Source: Lysobacter_K koreensis (GTDB taxonomy: Bacteria; Pseudomonadota; Gammaproteobacteria; Xanthomonadales; Xanthomonadaceae). From it: 64,000 bases of DNA. The position numbers and the translations under genes are program-made. The DNA lies in assembly GCF_042677045.1 (NCBI RefSeq), contig NZ_JBHTIH010000008.1, forward strand, positions 132,232-196,231. Direction: 5' to 3'. This document shows, in pieces, positions 1 through 8,743 of the stretch. Positions within the stretch are counted from its first letter, which is position 1; every line of letters begins with the position of its first letter. A model generated the notes under the pieces. It ran no database searches. It saw only the letters and a program-made list of their open reading frames with translations, and had not been told where the DNA came from.

Positions 1-31
1 TGTCGATGCGCTCCGACGCATTGCCGCCCAT
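1..31 (-). CDS. start of a gene cut by the window edge (unknown product)
   Basis: On the minus strand an ATG at 31-29 overlaps the TGA stop (33-31) of the upstream EamA gene in a TGATG arrangement typical of translational coupling. Only about ten codons are visible, reading MGGNASERID. The product cannot be named. The call rests on the overlap geometry and an open frame to the window edge. Confidence 0.4.
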   Translation of the reverse strand, partial: MGGNASERID

Positions 32-930
32 CACTTCGCCCCGCGCTGGCTGAAGGCCACGCTGCCCAGGATCAACGCGCCGGCGATTCCCATGCTCAAG
101 GTCAAGGGCTCGTCGAGCAGCATCCACGCCCAGGCCACGCCGAACAGCGGTACCAGGTAGGTCACGGTCGCCGCGCGGCTGGCGCCGATGCGCGCGATCA
201 GGCGGTAGTACATGACGAACGCGACGCCGGTGCACAGCACGCCGAGCATCGCCGCGGAGAACCACGAGGCCGCGGGGATCGACGTGGCCGGCCACTGCGC
301 TATCGCGAATGGCAAGGTCAGCAGCGCCGCACTGCCGAGCGTGGACGCCGCGACCGCCGCCGGCGGCAGGCCGCCCAGGTGGCGGCGCACCAGGTTGATG
401 CCGATGCCGTACAGGAACGCCGCGCTGGCGCCGGCCACGACCGCCCAGCCGACGCTCGCGCCGGCGGTCTTGCCGCTGGCCAGCACGACCACGCCGGCGA
501 AGCCGGCCAGCAGCGCGCCCGCGCGTCGCGCGCCGATCTTCTCGCCGAAGAACAGGAACCCGACCAGAGCGGTGAACAACACGGTCATCGCGTTGCTGAT
601 CGCACCGATCCCGGCCGGCGCGCGCTGCGCGGCCCACGCGAACAGCACGAACGGTATCGCCGAGTTGATCGCGCCGATCAAGGCCAGCTTCGGCCACAGC
701 TTGCGCGGGAACGCGGCGCGGTCGCGCCACAGTAACGGCAACAGCACCAGCGCCCCAAGCGCCAGCCGCATCTCGACCAGCGGGGTGGCACCGAAGTCCT
801 TGGCCGCCACGCGCATGAACAGGAACGACGCGCCCCAGATCGCGCCGAGCACGCCGAGTTCCAACGGCGTGACCCACTGGCGGACGGCAGGCGTGGGCAA
901 CGGCAGGGTCATCGATTCGGTGGCGCGCAT
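31..930 (-). CDS. EamA/DMT-family transporter
   Basis: Inner-membrane carrier of the drug/metabolite transporter superfamily, probably exporting a small metabolite. The protein of about 299 residues has roughly ten hydrophobic helices in two EamA repeats. The first begins near the N-terminus (GAIWGASFLFMR) and the second near the middle (AVVAGASAAFLYGIG). I chose the ATG at 930 (MRATES) because the 27 residues encoded upstream are polar and unlike the family; an ATG at 912 is also possible. The gene is divergent from the LysR regulator at 1164, a common pairing in which the regulator controls the exporter, but no operator is evident. Its stop overlaps the start of the next minus-strand gene. 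The substrate cannot be deduced. Confidence 0.85.
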   Translation of the reverse strand: MRATESMTLPLPTPAVRQWVTPLELGVLGAIWGASFLFMRVAAKDFGATPLVEMRLALGALVLLPLLWRDRAAFPRKLWPKLALIGAINSAIPFVLFAWAAQRAPAGIGAISNAMTVLFTALVGFLFFGEKIGARRAGALLAGFAGVVVLASGKTAGASVGWAVVAGASAAFLYGIGINLVRRHLGGLPPAAVAASTLGSAALLTLPFAIAQWPATSIPAASWFSAAMLGVLCTGVAFVMYYRLIARIGASRAATVTYLVPLFGVAWAWMLLDEPLTLSMGIAGALILGSVAFSQRGAK

Positions 931-1163
931 GGAGGACTCGAAGTGGGAGGTGAAGTTCGCGCCTGCCGGGTCAGGCGGCCACCGCAGTGAGTTGGAGCCG
1001 ACCAGAGGCACGTCGACCTCATTACCGGTGAGCTTCCCGGAGTTGAGCGCCGCACCGTCGCGACAAGAATCTGGCTACAGCCAGGCACCCATTGTCGTTT
1101 CGCGGGTTGCCGGCGCAAGCGCATACTTTCGCCGCCAGGCACAAGCCAGATTTGAGGCTAACC

Positions 1164-2048
1164 ATGTCACTGCGTCCCGATTGGCTGTCGGCTCTGGCGG
1201 CGTTCGAATCCGCCGCGCGCCACCAGAACTTCGCCCATGCCGGCGAGGAGCTGCACCTGACCGCCAGCGCGGTCAGCCACCATGTGCGCAAGCTCGAGGC
1301 GCGGCTCGGGGTGGTCCTGTTCCAGCGCCATGCGCGCGGGGTGGCGCTGACTGCGGAGGGTCGGCAGCTGGCCGATGCGGCCAGCACCGCGATGGCCGAC
1401 CTGGAAGGCGTGCTCGGCGGCCTGCGCGCGGCCAGCGACGACAGCGACCGGGTTCGCGTGTCGACCCTGCACTCGCTGGCTTACACCTGGCTGTTGCCGC
1501 GCCTGCCGCTGTTCGCCGCGGCGCACCCGCACCTGCGGCTGAGCTTCGATACCGAGATCGCGTTGACCCGCTTCGACGAGGGCGGCGCCGACCTGGCCAT
1601 CCGCCACGGCCCCGGCCACTGGCCGGGCCTGAGCGCGCACCTGCTGATGGGCGACACCCTGTTCCCGGTCGCCTCGCCGGCGTTCCCCGGCCTCGCGCGC
1701 ATCACGCAGGCCGCGCACGTGGCGCGCCTGCCGCTGGTGTCGGACCTGTCGCGGCAGGGTTGGCACGACTGGTTCCGCGCCGCCGGCGTGCACGGCACCA
1801 ACCTCGACGAGCGCTACAGCTTCAGCGACGCCACCGACGCGCTCAACGCGGCCGCGTTCGGCCTCGGCGCGGCGCTGGCGCGCGAGCGCGTCGCCGCGCC
1901 GTACCTGGCGGCCAAGCGGCTGCTGCGCCTGCCCGGCCCCGGCGTCCCCGCGCGCTGGAACTACTACGTGGTCTACCCGGCGCACCGACCGCTGCGCCCG
2001 GCCGCGCGCGTGTTCCTCGACTGGCTGCTGGCGGTGCCGGTGGATTGA
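1164..2048 (+). CDS. LysR-family transcriptional regulator (GcvA-like)
   Basis: DNA-binding regulator of 294 residues. The N-terminal winged helix-turn-helix (about residues 6-65) contains the LysR pattern AALAAFESAARHQNFAHAGE followed by LTASAVSHHVRKLE, close to the GcvA/AmpR branch. The rest is a periplasmic-binding-like effector domain with the VRVSTLHSLAYTWLLPRLP strand seen in GcvA-type proteins and an ADLAIRHGPG motif. The ATG at 1164 places the helix-turn-helix at the usual distance from the start; an upstream ATG at 1092 would add 24 atypical residues. It is divergent from the EamA exporter with a 233-bp gap, so autoregulation and control of the exporter are plausible inferences. Confidence 0.88.
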   Translation: MSLRPDWLSALAAFESAARHQNFAHAGEELHLTASAVSHHVRKLEARLGVVLFQRHARGVALTAEGRQLADAASTAMADLEGVLGGLRAASDDSDRVRVSTLHSLAYTWLLPRLPLFAAAHPHLRLSFDTEIALTRFDEGGADLAIRHGPGHWPGLSAHLLMGDTLFPVASPAFPGLARITQAAHVARLPLVSDLSRQGWHDWFRAAGVHGTNLDERYSFSDATDALNAAAFGLGAALARERVAAPYLAAKRLLRLPGPGVPARWNYYVVYPAHRPLRPAARVFLDWLLAVPVD

Positions 2049-2067
2049 TCGACGCAGCGTCCGCGCG

Positions 2068-2427
2068 CTAGCGCGAGGGCGCCGAGCCGGCCTTCGACGC
2101 CGGCACCGGCTTGCGCAGCGCCGCCTGCAGCGCCAGCCGCGCCCACGGCAGCATCGCCTGCGGCGAGTCCAGCGCCGCCTCGGGCGCCGACCAGTAGCTC
2201 ATGGTGATGCGCTTGTCGCCGCTGTCTTAGACGAACGGCGCGCTGCCGGCGGCCTGGAACTGCGCCCGGGTCGCCGCGTCGACCTTGAGGTAGAGGCCGT
2301 CGTCCATCACCACGCCGATCATCACCGCGTCCAGGTACAGGCCGTAGCCCCCGAACATCCGCCGCGCGGACAGCTCGCCCAGCGGCGCGAACAGGTCCTG
2401 CAGGTAGGTGATGAAGTCGTCACTCAT
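2068..2427 (-). pseudogene. TfoX N-terminal domain protein interrupted by an in-frame TAA
   Basis: The start at 2427 opens a clear TfoX-N domain (MSDDFITYLQDLFAPLG, then ARRMFGGYGLYLD). Translation halts at a TAA at 2229-2227 after 66 codons, just after SAPFV. In the same frame the rest of the domain continues to a TAG at 2070-2068: DSGDKRITMSYWSAPEAALD and then LPWARLALQAA, the usual TfoX-N C-terminal half. Full length would be 119 codons, normal for the family. The stop replaces a position that is usually tyrosine in this family (one change from TAC or TAT). TfoX-N proteins are related to competence regulators but lack the C-terminal domain. It may be a recent pseudogene or a sequencing error. 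Confidence 0.8.
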
Positions 2428-2651
2428 CGGCGGCTCGGCATGCGCTCCAGTAGGCGATCCACAACACCAGCAACGCACCGACCACCGGCAACAGGCCGGT
2501 CGGCGAAGCCGCGTTACGCCGCAGCGGCGCCGGCAGCGCACGCGATCCTGCCGCGCGCCGCACCGTGGGCGAGCTTGGCACGCTCCGGACGCCGCGTGCA
2601 CGGCCCCGTCGACCATGGCGATAATGCCGCCACTCCACCGCTGGCAACCCG

Positions 2652-3593
2652 ATGACCCCGACCGGCAAGGCCCAGCTGCAGATCCATTTCTGCGTCGTGC
2701 TGTGGGGATTCACCGCGATCCTCGGCAAGCTGATCACGCTGCCGGCGCTGCCGCTGGTGTGGTGGCGGATGCTGATCGTGGTCGCGACCCTGGCGCTGGT
2801 GCCGCGCGTGTGGCGTGGGCTGCGGGCGATGCCGGCGCGGTTGATCTGGTCCTACGCCGGCATCGGCGTGCTGGTGGCGCTGCACTGGCTGACGTTCTAC
2901 GGCTCGATCAAGTTGTCGAACGCCTCGGTCGGCGCGACCTGCATCGCGCTGGCGACGGTGTTCACCGCGCTGGTCGAGCCGTGGCTGGCGCGCACGCGCT
3001 TCTCCAAGCGCGAACTGGCGCTCGGCATCGCGGTGCTGCCGGGCGTGGCGATGGTGGTCGGCGGGGTTCCGGACTCCATGCGGCTCGGGATCGCGGTCGG
3101 CGCGCTGTCGGCGTTGCTGGTCGCGTTCTTCGGCTCGCTCAACAAGCGCCTGGTCGAGCACGGCGACCCGCTCACCGTGACCGCGATCGAACTGGGCGCC
3201 GGCACGCTGGCGCTGACGGTGCTCGCGCCGCTGATGCCGGTGCTTTTCCCTGCGTTCGCCGGCGACCTGCTGGCGTGGCCCGGCGCGCAGGACGCCGCCG
3301 GGCTGCTGGTGTTGGCGCTGGCCTGCACGCTGCTGCCGTTCGCGCTGTCGCTGGTCGCGCTGCGGCACATGAGCGCGTTCTCGGCGCAGCTGGCGATCAA
3401 CCTCGAACCGGTCTACGCGATCGTGCTGGCGATCGTGCTGCTGGGCGAGCAGCGCGAGTTGAGCGTGCAGTTCTACCTCGGCGTGGCGATCATCCTGCTC
3501 GCGGTGCTGGTGCACCCGCTGCTCGGCAGGCCACGGCCGATCGAGCACCCCGAGGTGCTGGCCACGGCTGAGGCGAAGGGCGTGGCGGAGTAG
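2652..3593 (+). CDS. EamA/DMT-family transporter
   Basis: Second drug/metabolite-type permease in the window, 313 residues with about ten membrane helices in two EamA halves. The N-terminus reads QIHFCVVLWGFTAILGKLI. The second half carries AFSAQLAINLEPVYAIVLA, the conserved LEP-Y motif of EamA repeat 2. It is not closely similar to the EamA protein at 31-930. The ATG at 2652 starts directly before the first helix. It stands alone on the plus strand and is followed by a REP palindrome. Substrate unknown; amino acids or related metabolites are typical for the family. Confidence 0.85.
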   Translation: MTPTGKAQLQIHFCVVLWGFTAILGKLITLPALPLVWWRMLIVVATLALVPRVWRGLRAMPARLIWSYAGIGVLVALHWLTFYGSIKLSNASVGATCIALATVFTALVEPWLARTRFSKRELALGIAVLPGVAMVVGGVPDSMRLGIAVGALSALLVAFFGSLNKRLVEHGDPLTVTAIELGAGTLALTVLAPLMPVLFPAFAGDLLAWPGAQDAAGLLVLALACTLLPFALSLVALRHMSAFSAQLAINLEPVYAIVLAIVLLGEQRELSVQFYLGVAIILLAVLVHPLLGRPRPIEHPEVLATAEAKGVAE

Positions 3594-3608
3594 CGCGCGC
3601 CGCTTCTT

Positions 3609-3679
3609 GTAGATCCGAGCCTGCTCGGATTGCTGTTGGCCGATGACGCGGAGCGTGATCCGAGCAGGCTCGGATCTAC
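3609..3679. repeat. REP-type inverted pair, class B (GTAGATCCGAG head)
   Basis: Two inverted copies of a short palindromic unit. The left copy begins GTAGATCCGAGCCTGCTCGG at 3609 and the right copy is its reverse complement, ending CTAC at 3679, with about 28 bp between. Each copy can itself fold (CCGAGCCTGCTCGG). A near-identical pair lies at 32306-32378. The GTAG head is the signature of REP elements mobilised by RAYT transposases in this family of bacteria. Confidence 0.85.
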
Positions 3680-3755
3680 CGGGGCCGTCCCTTTCCGATT
3701 CCAGGATTCCGGAAAACCGTGGCACGCTAACCGCCCGTCCCCCACCGGTCCGCGC

Positions 3756-5360
3756 ATGTACCACGAGCACTACGGCCTCACCGAGCCGCCGTTCTCGATC
3801 ACGCCCGACCCGCGCTTCGTGTTCCTCAGCGAGCGCCACCGGGATGCGCTCGCGCACCTGCTGTTCGGCATCGGCCAGGGCGGCGGCGGCGGCTTCGTGC
3901 AGCTGACCGGCGAGGTCGGCACCGGCAAGACCACGCTGTCGCGGCTGCTGCTGGAGCAACTGCCGGAGAACACGCGCGCCGCGCTGGTGCTGAATCCGCG
4001 GCTGTCACCGGTCGAGCTGCTGGAGACCGTCTGCGAGGAGTTGCACATCGACCTGGCCGGCGGCGCGGCAGGCGACCGCCGCGGCAGCCTCAAGGCGCTG
4101 GTCGACGCGCTCAACGCCTACCTGCTCGACGCCTATGCGCAGGGCCTGCGCGTGGTGCTGATCATCGACGAGGCGCAGAACCTGTCGCGCGATGCGCTCG
4201 AACAGGTGCGGCTGCTGACCAACCTGGAAACCGACACCCAGAAGTTGCTGCAGATCATCCTGATCGGCCAGCCCGAGTTGCGCACCCTGCTGGCGCGGCC
4301 CGACATGCGCCAGCTCGCGCAGCGCATCACCGCGCGTTACCACCTGACGCCGCTCAGCGAAGTCGAAACCGGCCACTACCTGCGCCACCGCTACCGCGCC
4401 GCCGGTGGCACCCATTTCCCGTTCACCGCCGCCGCCGTCAAGCGCATCCACGCGCACGCCGGTGGCGTGCCGCGGCTGATCAACGTCGTCGCCGAACGCG
4501 CGCTGCTGGGCGGCTACGCCAGCGACCGCAGCACGCTCGACGAACGCTGGGTCGACCGCGCCGCGCGCGAGGCGTTGGCGCCGGCGCGCAACCGGCCGTG
4601 GTGGGGCTACGCGGCCGCGGGGCTCGCCGCGGTCGCGCTCGCCGCGCTCGCGTTGTGGTGGCGACCGGCGCCCGAGGCGGTCGCGCGCGCGCCGGCAGCA
4701 TCGGTTCCTTCCAAGCACGCGAAGGCGCTGAAACCGGCGACACCGGTACTGGATGCCGACGCGTTCGCCGCGCGCGTGGCGGCCGCCGACCCGTCGCCGC
4801 TGCCGGCCACCCGGCAGTTGCTCGCTCACTGGCAGGTGCCCGCCGATGCCGCGGCCGACGCCGCGACGTGCGCGCCGTCACCCGCGCCGGGCCTGTACTG
4901 CCTGCGCGCGTGGGGCGGCCTGGACAAGATTGCCGCGCAGGGTCGGCCGGTGCTGCTGCGCCTGCGCCACGGCGATCGCGAGGCGTGGGCGCTGCTGCTC
5001 GGTGCCGATGCGGTGAACGTGCGCCTGTGGCTGGCCGGTGCGACGTTCGACACCGACCGGATCGCGCTCGAGCGTGTCTGGCGCGGCGATTACCTCGCGC
5101 TGTGGCGCGCACCGGCCCACCTCGCCGACGGCATTCCCTCCGGCACGTCCGGGCCGGCGTCCGACTGGGTCCGCGAGCGGCTCGCGCCGCAGTACCTCGC
5201 GCGCGACGCGGCGCCGCCGCCGGACGCGTCGATACGCGACGCGTTGCGCCGCTTCCAGGCCGCACGCGGGCTGGCCAGCGACGGCGTGGTCGGTCCGGAA
5301 ACCCTGATGGCCCTGGCCGCGCGCGACTCCGGCCCGCGCCTGCAACGAGTGCTGGACTAA
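3756..5360 (+). CDS. gspA: ExeA/GspA-type ATPase with peptidoglycan-binding domain
   Basis: Inner-membrane AAA ATPase that, with GspB, helps the type II secretin assemble through the cell wall (known for the Aeromonas ExeA/ExeB pair). The start at 3756 gives the family hallmark MYHEHYGLTEPPFSITPDP. Walker A is GEVGTGKTTLSR (about residues 50-60) and Walker B is VVLIIDEAQNLS. A single membrane helix lies near residue 290 (GLAAVALAALALWW). The periplasmic part ends with a peptidoglycan-binding motif (LRRFQAARGLASDGVVGPET). Its stop is 3 bp before gspB, so the two are co-transcribed. No other type II secretion gene is in the window. Confidence 0.9.
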   Translation: MYHEHYGLTEPPFSITPDPRFVFLSERHRDALAHLLFGIGQGGGGGFVQLTGEVGTGKTTLSRLLLEQLPENTRAALVLNPRLSPVELLETVCEELHIDLAGGAAGDRRGSLKALVDALNAYLLDAYAQGLRVVLIIDEAQNLSRDALEQVRLLTNLETDTQKLLQIILIGQPELRTLLARPDMRQLAQRITARYHLTPLSEVETGHYLRHRYRAAGGTHFPFTAAAVKRIHAHAGGVPRLINVVAERALLGGYASDRSTLDERWVDRAAREALAPARNRPWWGYAAAGLAAVALAALALWWRPAPEAVARAPAASVPSKHAKALKPATPVLDADAFAARVAAADPSPLPATRQLLAHWQVPADAAADAATCAPSPAPGLYCLRAWGGLDKIAAQGRPVLLRLRHGDREAWALLLGADAVNVRLWLAGATFDTDRIALERVWRGDYLALWRAPAHLADGIPSGTSGPASDWVRERLAPQYLARDAAPPPDASIRDALRRFQAARGLASDGVVGPETLMALAARDSGPRLQRVLD

Positions 5361-5363
5361 GCG

Positions 5364-6155
5364 ATGTCGATGATCCTCGATGCGTTGCGCAAGTCCGAAG
5401 CCGAGCGCCGCCGCGCGCAGGCGCCGGACCTGTTCGCCGAGCCGGTGGTGGTGGCGCAGCCGCGCGCGGTGCACGCACCACGCTGGTTGTGGTGGACGCT
5501 GGCGGCGATCGTGGTGCTGCTGGTGACGTGGCTTGCGCGCGGGTTGTGGTCGCCGAGCGGCGCTGGGGATCCGCCGCTCGCGCGGCAGGCGGAGCGGCCC
5601 GCCGAGATGGGCGAGCAATCGCCGATGGCTGACCCGTCGCCGGCGCGCGTGGCCGCGACGGACGCACCCGCGCCCACCCGCGCGGCCGCTGCCGAACCCA
5701 CCGCGGCGATGCCAGCCGCCACCGCGCCGCCACCGGCAGGCGCCGCTTCGCAGCCAGCCCCGCCGCTGGTCGCGCCGGTCGCCATCGCCGTGCCTCCGCG
5801 ACCCGCTCCGACCCCCGTACCGCCCCCCGTACCGGCCGCCGACCCACCGCTTGCCGAACCCGTCGCTCCGCCGTCCGCGCCCGCGCCAGCGCCAGCGCCA
5901 GCGATCGTTGCCGCGCCCGACGCGCCCGGCACCCTGCGCCTGTCCGACCTGTCCGCGGGCGAGCGCCGGCAGTTGCCGCCGCTCAAGATCAGCATGCACA
6001 TGTGGGCATCCGCACCGAACCAGCGCTTCGTGATCATCGACGGTCAGCGCAGCGGCGAAGGCGATCGCGTCGGCGAGGCGGTGATCGAGGAAATCACCGC
6101 CGATGGCGTGGTGATCGCCTGGGCGGGCCGCCGCCTGAAACTCGCGCTGCGTTAG
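5364..6155 (+). CDS. gspB: GspB/ExeB-like general secretion protein
   Basis: Partner of the upstream ATPase, starting 3 bp after its stop. The 263-residue protein begins MSMILDALRKSEAERRRAQ, the conserved N-terminus of the GspB family. It has one membrane helix (about residues 35-55), a long proline/alanine-rich periplasmic linker, and a C-terminal GspB domain of about 60 residues with HMWASAPNQRFVIIDGQR and a final GVVIAWAGRRLKLAL strand. In known systems GspA-GspB binds peptidoglycan and guides secretin multimerisation. The linker composition is low-complexity but in frame. Confidence 0.9.
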   Translation: MSMILDALRKSEAERRRAQAPDLFAEPVVVAQPRAVHAPRWLWWTLAAIVVLLVTWLARGLWSPSGAGDPPLARQAERPAEMGEQSPMADPSPARVAATDAPAPTRAAAAEPTAAMPAATAPPPAGAASQPAPPLVAPVAIAVPPRPAPTPVPPPVPAADPPLAEPVAPPSAPAPAPAPAIVAAPDAPGTLRLSDLSAGERRQLPPLKISMHMWASAPNQRFVIIDGQRSGEGDRVGEAVIEEITADGVVIAWAGRRLKLALR

Positions 6156-6175
6156 CGCACTGCCGAGCCCGTGCA

Positions 6176-6517
6176 TTAGGACCGTCCCGGCCCGACCGGA
6201 TCGCCCTGCGCATCGAACGCCGGCGGGGTGTAGAAGTTCAAGGTCTTCAGCAGGGTGCGGCCGGTGTTGCGCACCTCGTGCCGTTCGCGCCGCTCGATCA
6301 CCAGCAAGGTGCCGGCCTTCAACGGCACGCGCCGTCCCTCGACGATCGCCACGCCGCTGCCCGACACCACGTACAGCCATTGGTCGGCGCCGCGGTGGCG
6401 GTTGTCCGCTCCGCCTTCGCTGGCGCCCGGCGCGAGCACCATCTCGGCGGCCTGCGCCTTGCGCACGTCGAACGCGACCCGGAACCCCTCGCCGAACCGT
6501 AGCGATTTGCTGCGCAT
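6176..6517 (-). CDS. cupin-domain protein
   Basis: Small single-domain cupin of 113 residues. The beta-barrel motifs are visible: ADQWLYVVSGSGVAIVEGR with an acidic/His-type metal region before it, and later GTLLVIERRERHEVRNTG with the conserved second-motif histidine. Such proteins are metal-binding enzymes or sensors of small molecules; the substrate cannot be told. It faces the gspAB operon convergently with a 20-bp gap between stops. The ATG at 6517 gives a normal cupin length. Confidence 0.75.
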   Translation of the reverse strand: MRSKSLRFGEGFRVAFDVRKAQAAEMVLAPGASEGGADNRHRGADQWLYVVSGSGVAIVEGRRVPLKAGTLLVIERRERHEVRNTGRTLLKTLNFYTPPAFDAQGDPVGPGRS

Positions 6518-6706
6518 GCACCGCCTCCCGCACGTCGTGGCCCTCGCGACGGGTCGACCTTGCCGGATCGGGCGTCAATGCCGGATGCAGGCGAGGCGCC
6601 GGTGGAAACGCCGTAGCGTGGCGCAGCGCAGCACGCCGCGCGCGCACGACGCGTCTATCCTTCGCGGCGATCCATTCACACCACCATCGGCCACCAGGGG
6701 AACCGG

Positions 6707-7102
6707 ATGAACCAGAACACCCAGCAAGACCTCGGCAAGTTGCTGCTGCGCCTCGTGCTCGGCGCGCTGATCCTGTTGCACGGCGTGGCCAAGCTCAAGG
6801 GCGGCATGGCGGGCATCGTCGGCATGGTCGAGGCGCAAGGGCTGCCGGGCTTCCTCGGCTACGGCGTGCTGGTCGGCGAGGTGATCGCGCCGCTGATGTT
6901 GATCGCCGGCTTCCATGCGCGCATCGGCGCGGTGCTGGTCGCGTTCAACATGCTGGTCGCGATCGTGCTGGTGCACATGGGCGAGCTGGGCCAGCTCAAC
7001 CAGCAGGGCGGCTGGGCACTGGAACTGCAGGGCATGTTCCTGGTGACGGCGGTCGCGATCGCGTTGCTGGGCCCGGGTCGTTATGGGGTCAACGGCCGCT
7101 AG
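6707..7102 (+). CDS. DoxX-family membrane protein
   Basis: Inner-membrane protein of 131 residues with four hydrophobic helices and the DoxX-family opening LGKLLLRLVLGALILLHGVA. DoxX proteins are linked to oxidoreductase or sulfur metabolism and stress resistance, but most, including this one, have no assigned reaction. An AGGGGAACCGG tract just before the ATG at 6707 serves as ribosome-binding site. The gene ends at a bidirectional hairpin shared with dbpA. Confidence 0.85.
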   Translation: MNQNTQQDLGKLLLRLVLGALILLHGVAKLKGGMAGIVGMVEAQGLPGFLGYGVLVGEVIAPLMLIAGFHARIGAVLVAFNMLVAIVLVHMGELGQLNQQGGWALELQGMFLVTAVAIALLGPGRYGVNGR

Positions 7103-7125
7103 TCGGAGTCGAACGCCACCCACGA

Positions 7126-7155
7126 AAAAGGCCGGCAATCGCCGGCCTTTTTTTT
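7126..7155. terminator. bidirectional Rho-independent terminator
   Basis: A perfect GCCGGC stem with an AAT-containing loop is flanked by an A-run on the left and nine T residues on the right. It lies between the convergent DoxX and dbpA genes and can end transcription from both sides. Confidence 0.9.
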
Positions 7156-7169
7156 TGCATCGCCACCGG

Positions 7170-8561
7170 TTACATCCTGCTGACCCGGAACTTGCGGCCC
7201 TTGATCTTGCCCTCGCGCAGGCGCGTCAACGCCTGCTCGGCCTTGTGGCGCGCGATCGCCACGTACGAGCGCGTCGCGAACACGTCGATCTTGCCGACGG
7301 CCTCGACCGGCAGGCCGGCGGTCCCGGTCAAGGCACCGACGATGTCGCCCGGGCGCAGCTTGTCGGTCTTGCCCGCGTCGATGCGCAGCGTCGTCATCGC
7401 CGCGGCCGGCACGTTGTGCGCCTTGCCGGCCAGCGGCGCGGCGCGCAGCCACTTCAGCGGTGCGCCCTGGATGGCCTGCAACGCGTCGGCGCGCGCGACC
7501 TCGCGCGGGCTGCACAAGTTGAGCACCACCCCGCCCTTGCCGGCGCGGCCGGTGCGGCCGATGCGGTGCACGTACACGTCCGGGTCGGTCGGCAGTTCGT
7601 AGTTGATCACCGCGGCCAGGTCGGCCACGTCGAGCCCGCGCGCGGCGACGTCGCTGGCCACCAGCACGCTGCAACTGCGGTTGGCGAACCGCACCAGCAC
7701 CTCGTCGCGGTCGCGCTGCTCCATGTCGCCGTGCAGCGCGAGCGCCGAGAAGCCATAGTGCGCGAGCGAGCCGACCACCTCCTCGGTGTCGCGGCGCATG
7801 TTGCAAAACACCACCGCCGACTCCGGCCGGTACTCGAGCAGCAACGCCGCCAGCAATGGCGACTTCCTGGCCGGCTCGACCTCGTAGAACACCTGCTCGA
7901 CCAGCGGCTGCTCGACCGCGCCGGCGACGCTGACCTCGAGCGGATCGCGCAGCATCGCGTTGCTGATCGCGCGGATGTTGTCGGGGAAGGTCGCCGAGAA
8001 CAGCAGCCCCTGGCGGGTCTTCGGGGTCTTGCCGATGATCTCCTTGATCGGCTCCTCGAAGCCCATGTCGAGCATGCGATCGGCCTCGTCCAGCACCAGC
8101 GTGCGCACGCCGTCCAGGTGCAGCGCCTTCTTGCGCAGCAACTCCTGGATGCGGCCGGGCGTGCCGACCACCACGTGCGGGTCGTGGGTTTCCAGCGACG
8201 CCAGCTGCGGCCCGAGCGGCATGCCACCGCACAGGATCGAGACCTTGAGGTTGGGGATGCCGACCGCGAGCTTGCGCAGTTGCTTGGCGACCTGGTCGGC
8301 GAGCTCGCGGGTGGGGCACAGCACCAGCGCCTGGGTCTTGATCTTGAGGGGATCGAGCCGGTGCAGCAGGCCCAGCCCGAACGCCGCGGTCTTGCCGCTG
8401 CCGGTCGGCGCCTGCGCAATCAGGTCGCGGCCGTCGAGGATCGCCGGCACGCTCTGCGCCTGGATCGGCGTCATCTGGGTGTAGCCCAAGGCGTCGATGC
8501 CCTGCAGCAGGGCCGGCGCCAGCGCCAGCGAGGAGAACGAATCGGGGGCAAGCGGGTTCAT
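7170..8561 (-). CDS. dbpA: ATP-dependent RNA helicase DbpA
   Basis: DEAD-box helicase that acts in 50S subunit assembly and is targeted to hairpin 92 of 23S rRNA (established for E. coli DbpA). The 463-residue protein, starting MNPLAPDSFSSLALAP at 8561, shows a Q-motif, Walker A APTGSGKTAAF, the DEAD box LVLDEADRMLD, SAT in LLFSATFPDNI, and motif VI HRIGRTGRAG. Its C-terminal RRM-like domain (KLRPGDIVGALTGTAGLP to the stop) is the DbpA-specific rRNA-binding module, which separates it from RhlE or SrmB. In-frame codons upstream of 8561 do not resemble the family. Confidence 0.94.
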   Translation of the reverse strand: MNPLAPDSFSSLALAPALLQGIDALGYTQMTPIQAQSVPAILDGRDLIAQAPTGSGKTAAFGLGLLHRLDPLKIKTQALVLCPTRELADQVAKQLRKLAVGIPNLKVSILCGGMPLGPQLASLETHDPHVVVGTPGRIQELLRKKALHLDGVRTLVLDEADRMLDMGFEEPIKEIIGKTPKTRQGLLFSATFPDNIRAISNAMLRDPLEVSVAGAVEQPLVEQVFYEVEPARKSPLLAALLLEYRPESAVVFCNMRRDTEEVVGSLAHYGFSALALHGDMEQRDRDEVLVRFANRSCSVLVASDVAARGLDVADLAAVINYELPTDPDVYVHRIGRTGRAGKGGVVLNLCSPREVARADALQAIQGAPLKWLRAAPLAGKAHNVPAAAMTTLRIDAGKTDKLRPGDIVGALTGTAGLPVEAVGKIDVFATRSYVAIARHKAEQALTRLREGKIKGRKFRVSRM

Positions 8562-8743
8562 GCCGCCATGATCGCAGCATTGGCCTGAGCGCGGACTCAG
8601 CCAGCCCCCGGCCGCTATCGCGTCGATGCCTGTCCGGCCCCGAGACGCGACTGTGATGTTTCGCGCCCCGGTGCGAATCATGGGTCGACAAGGGCAATCG
8701 CCGTGACCGCCGGATGCAAGCCGTGGACTTCGCGCACACTTCA

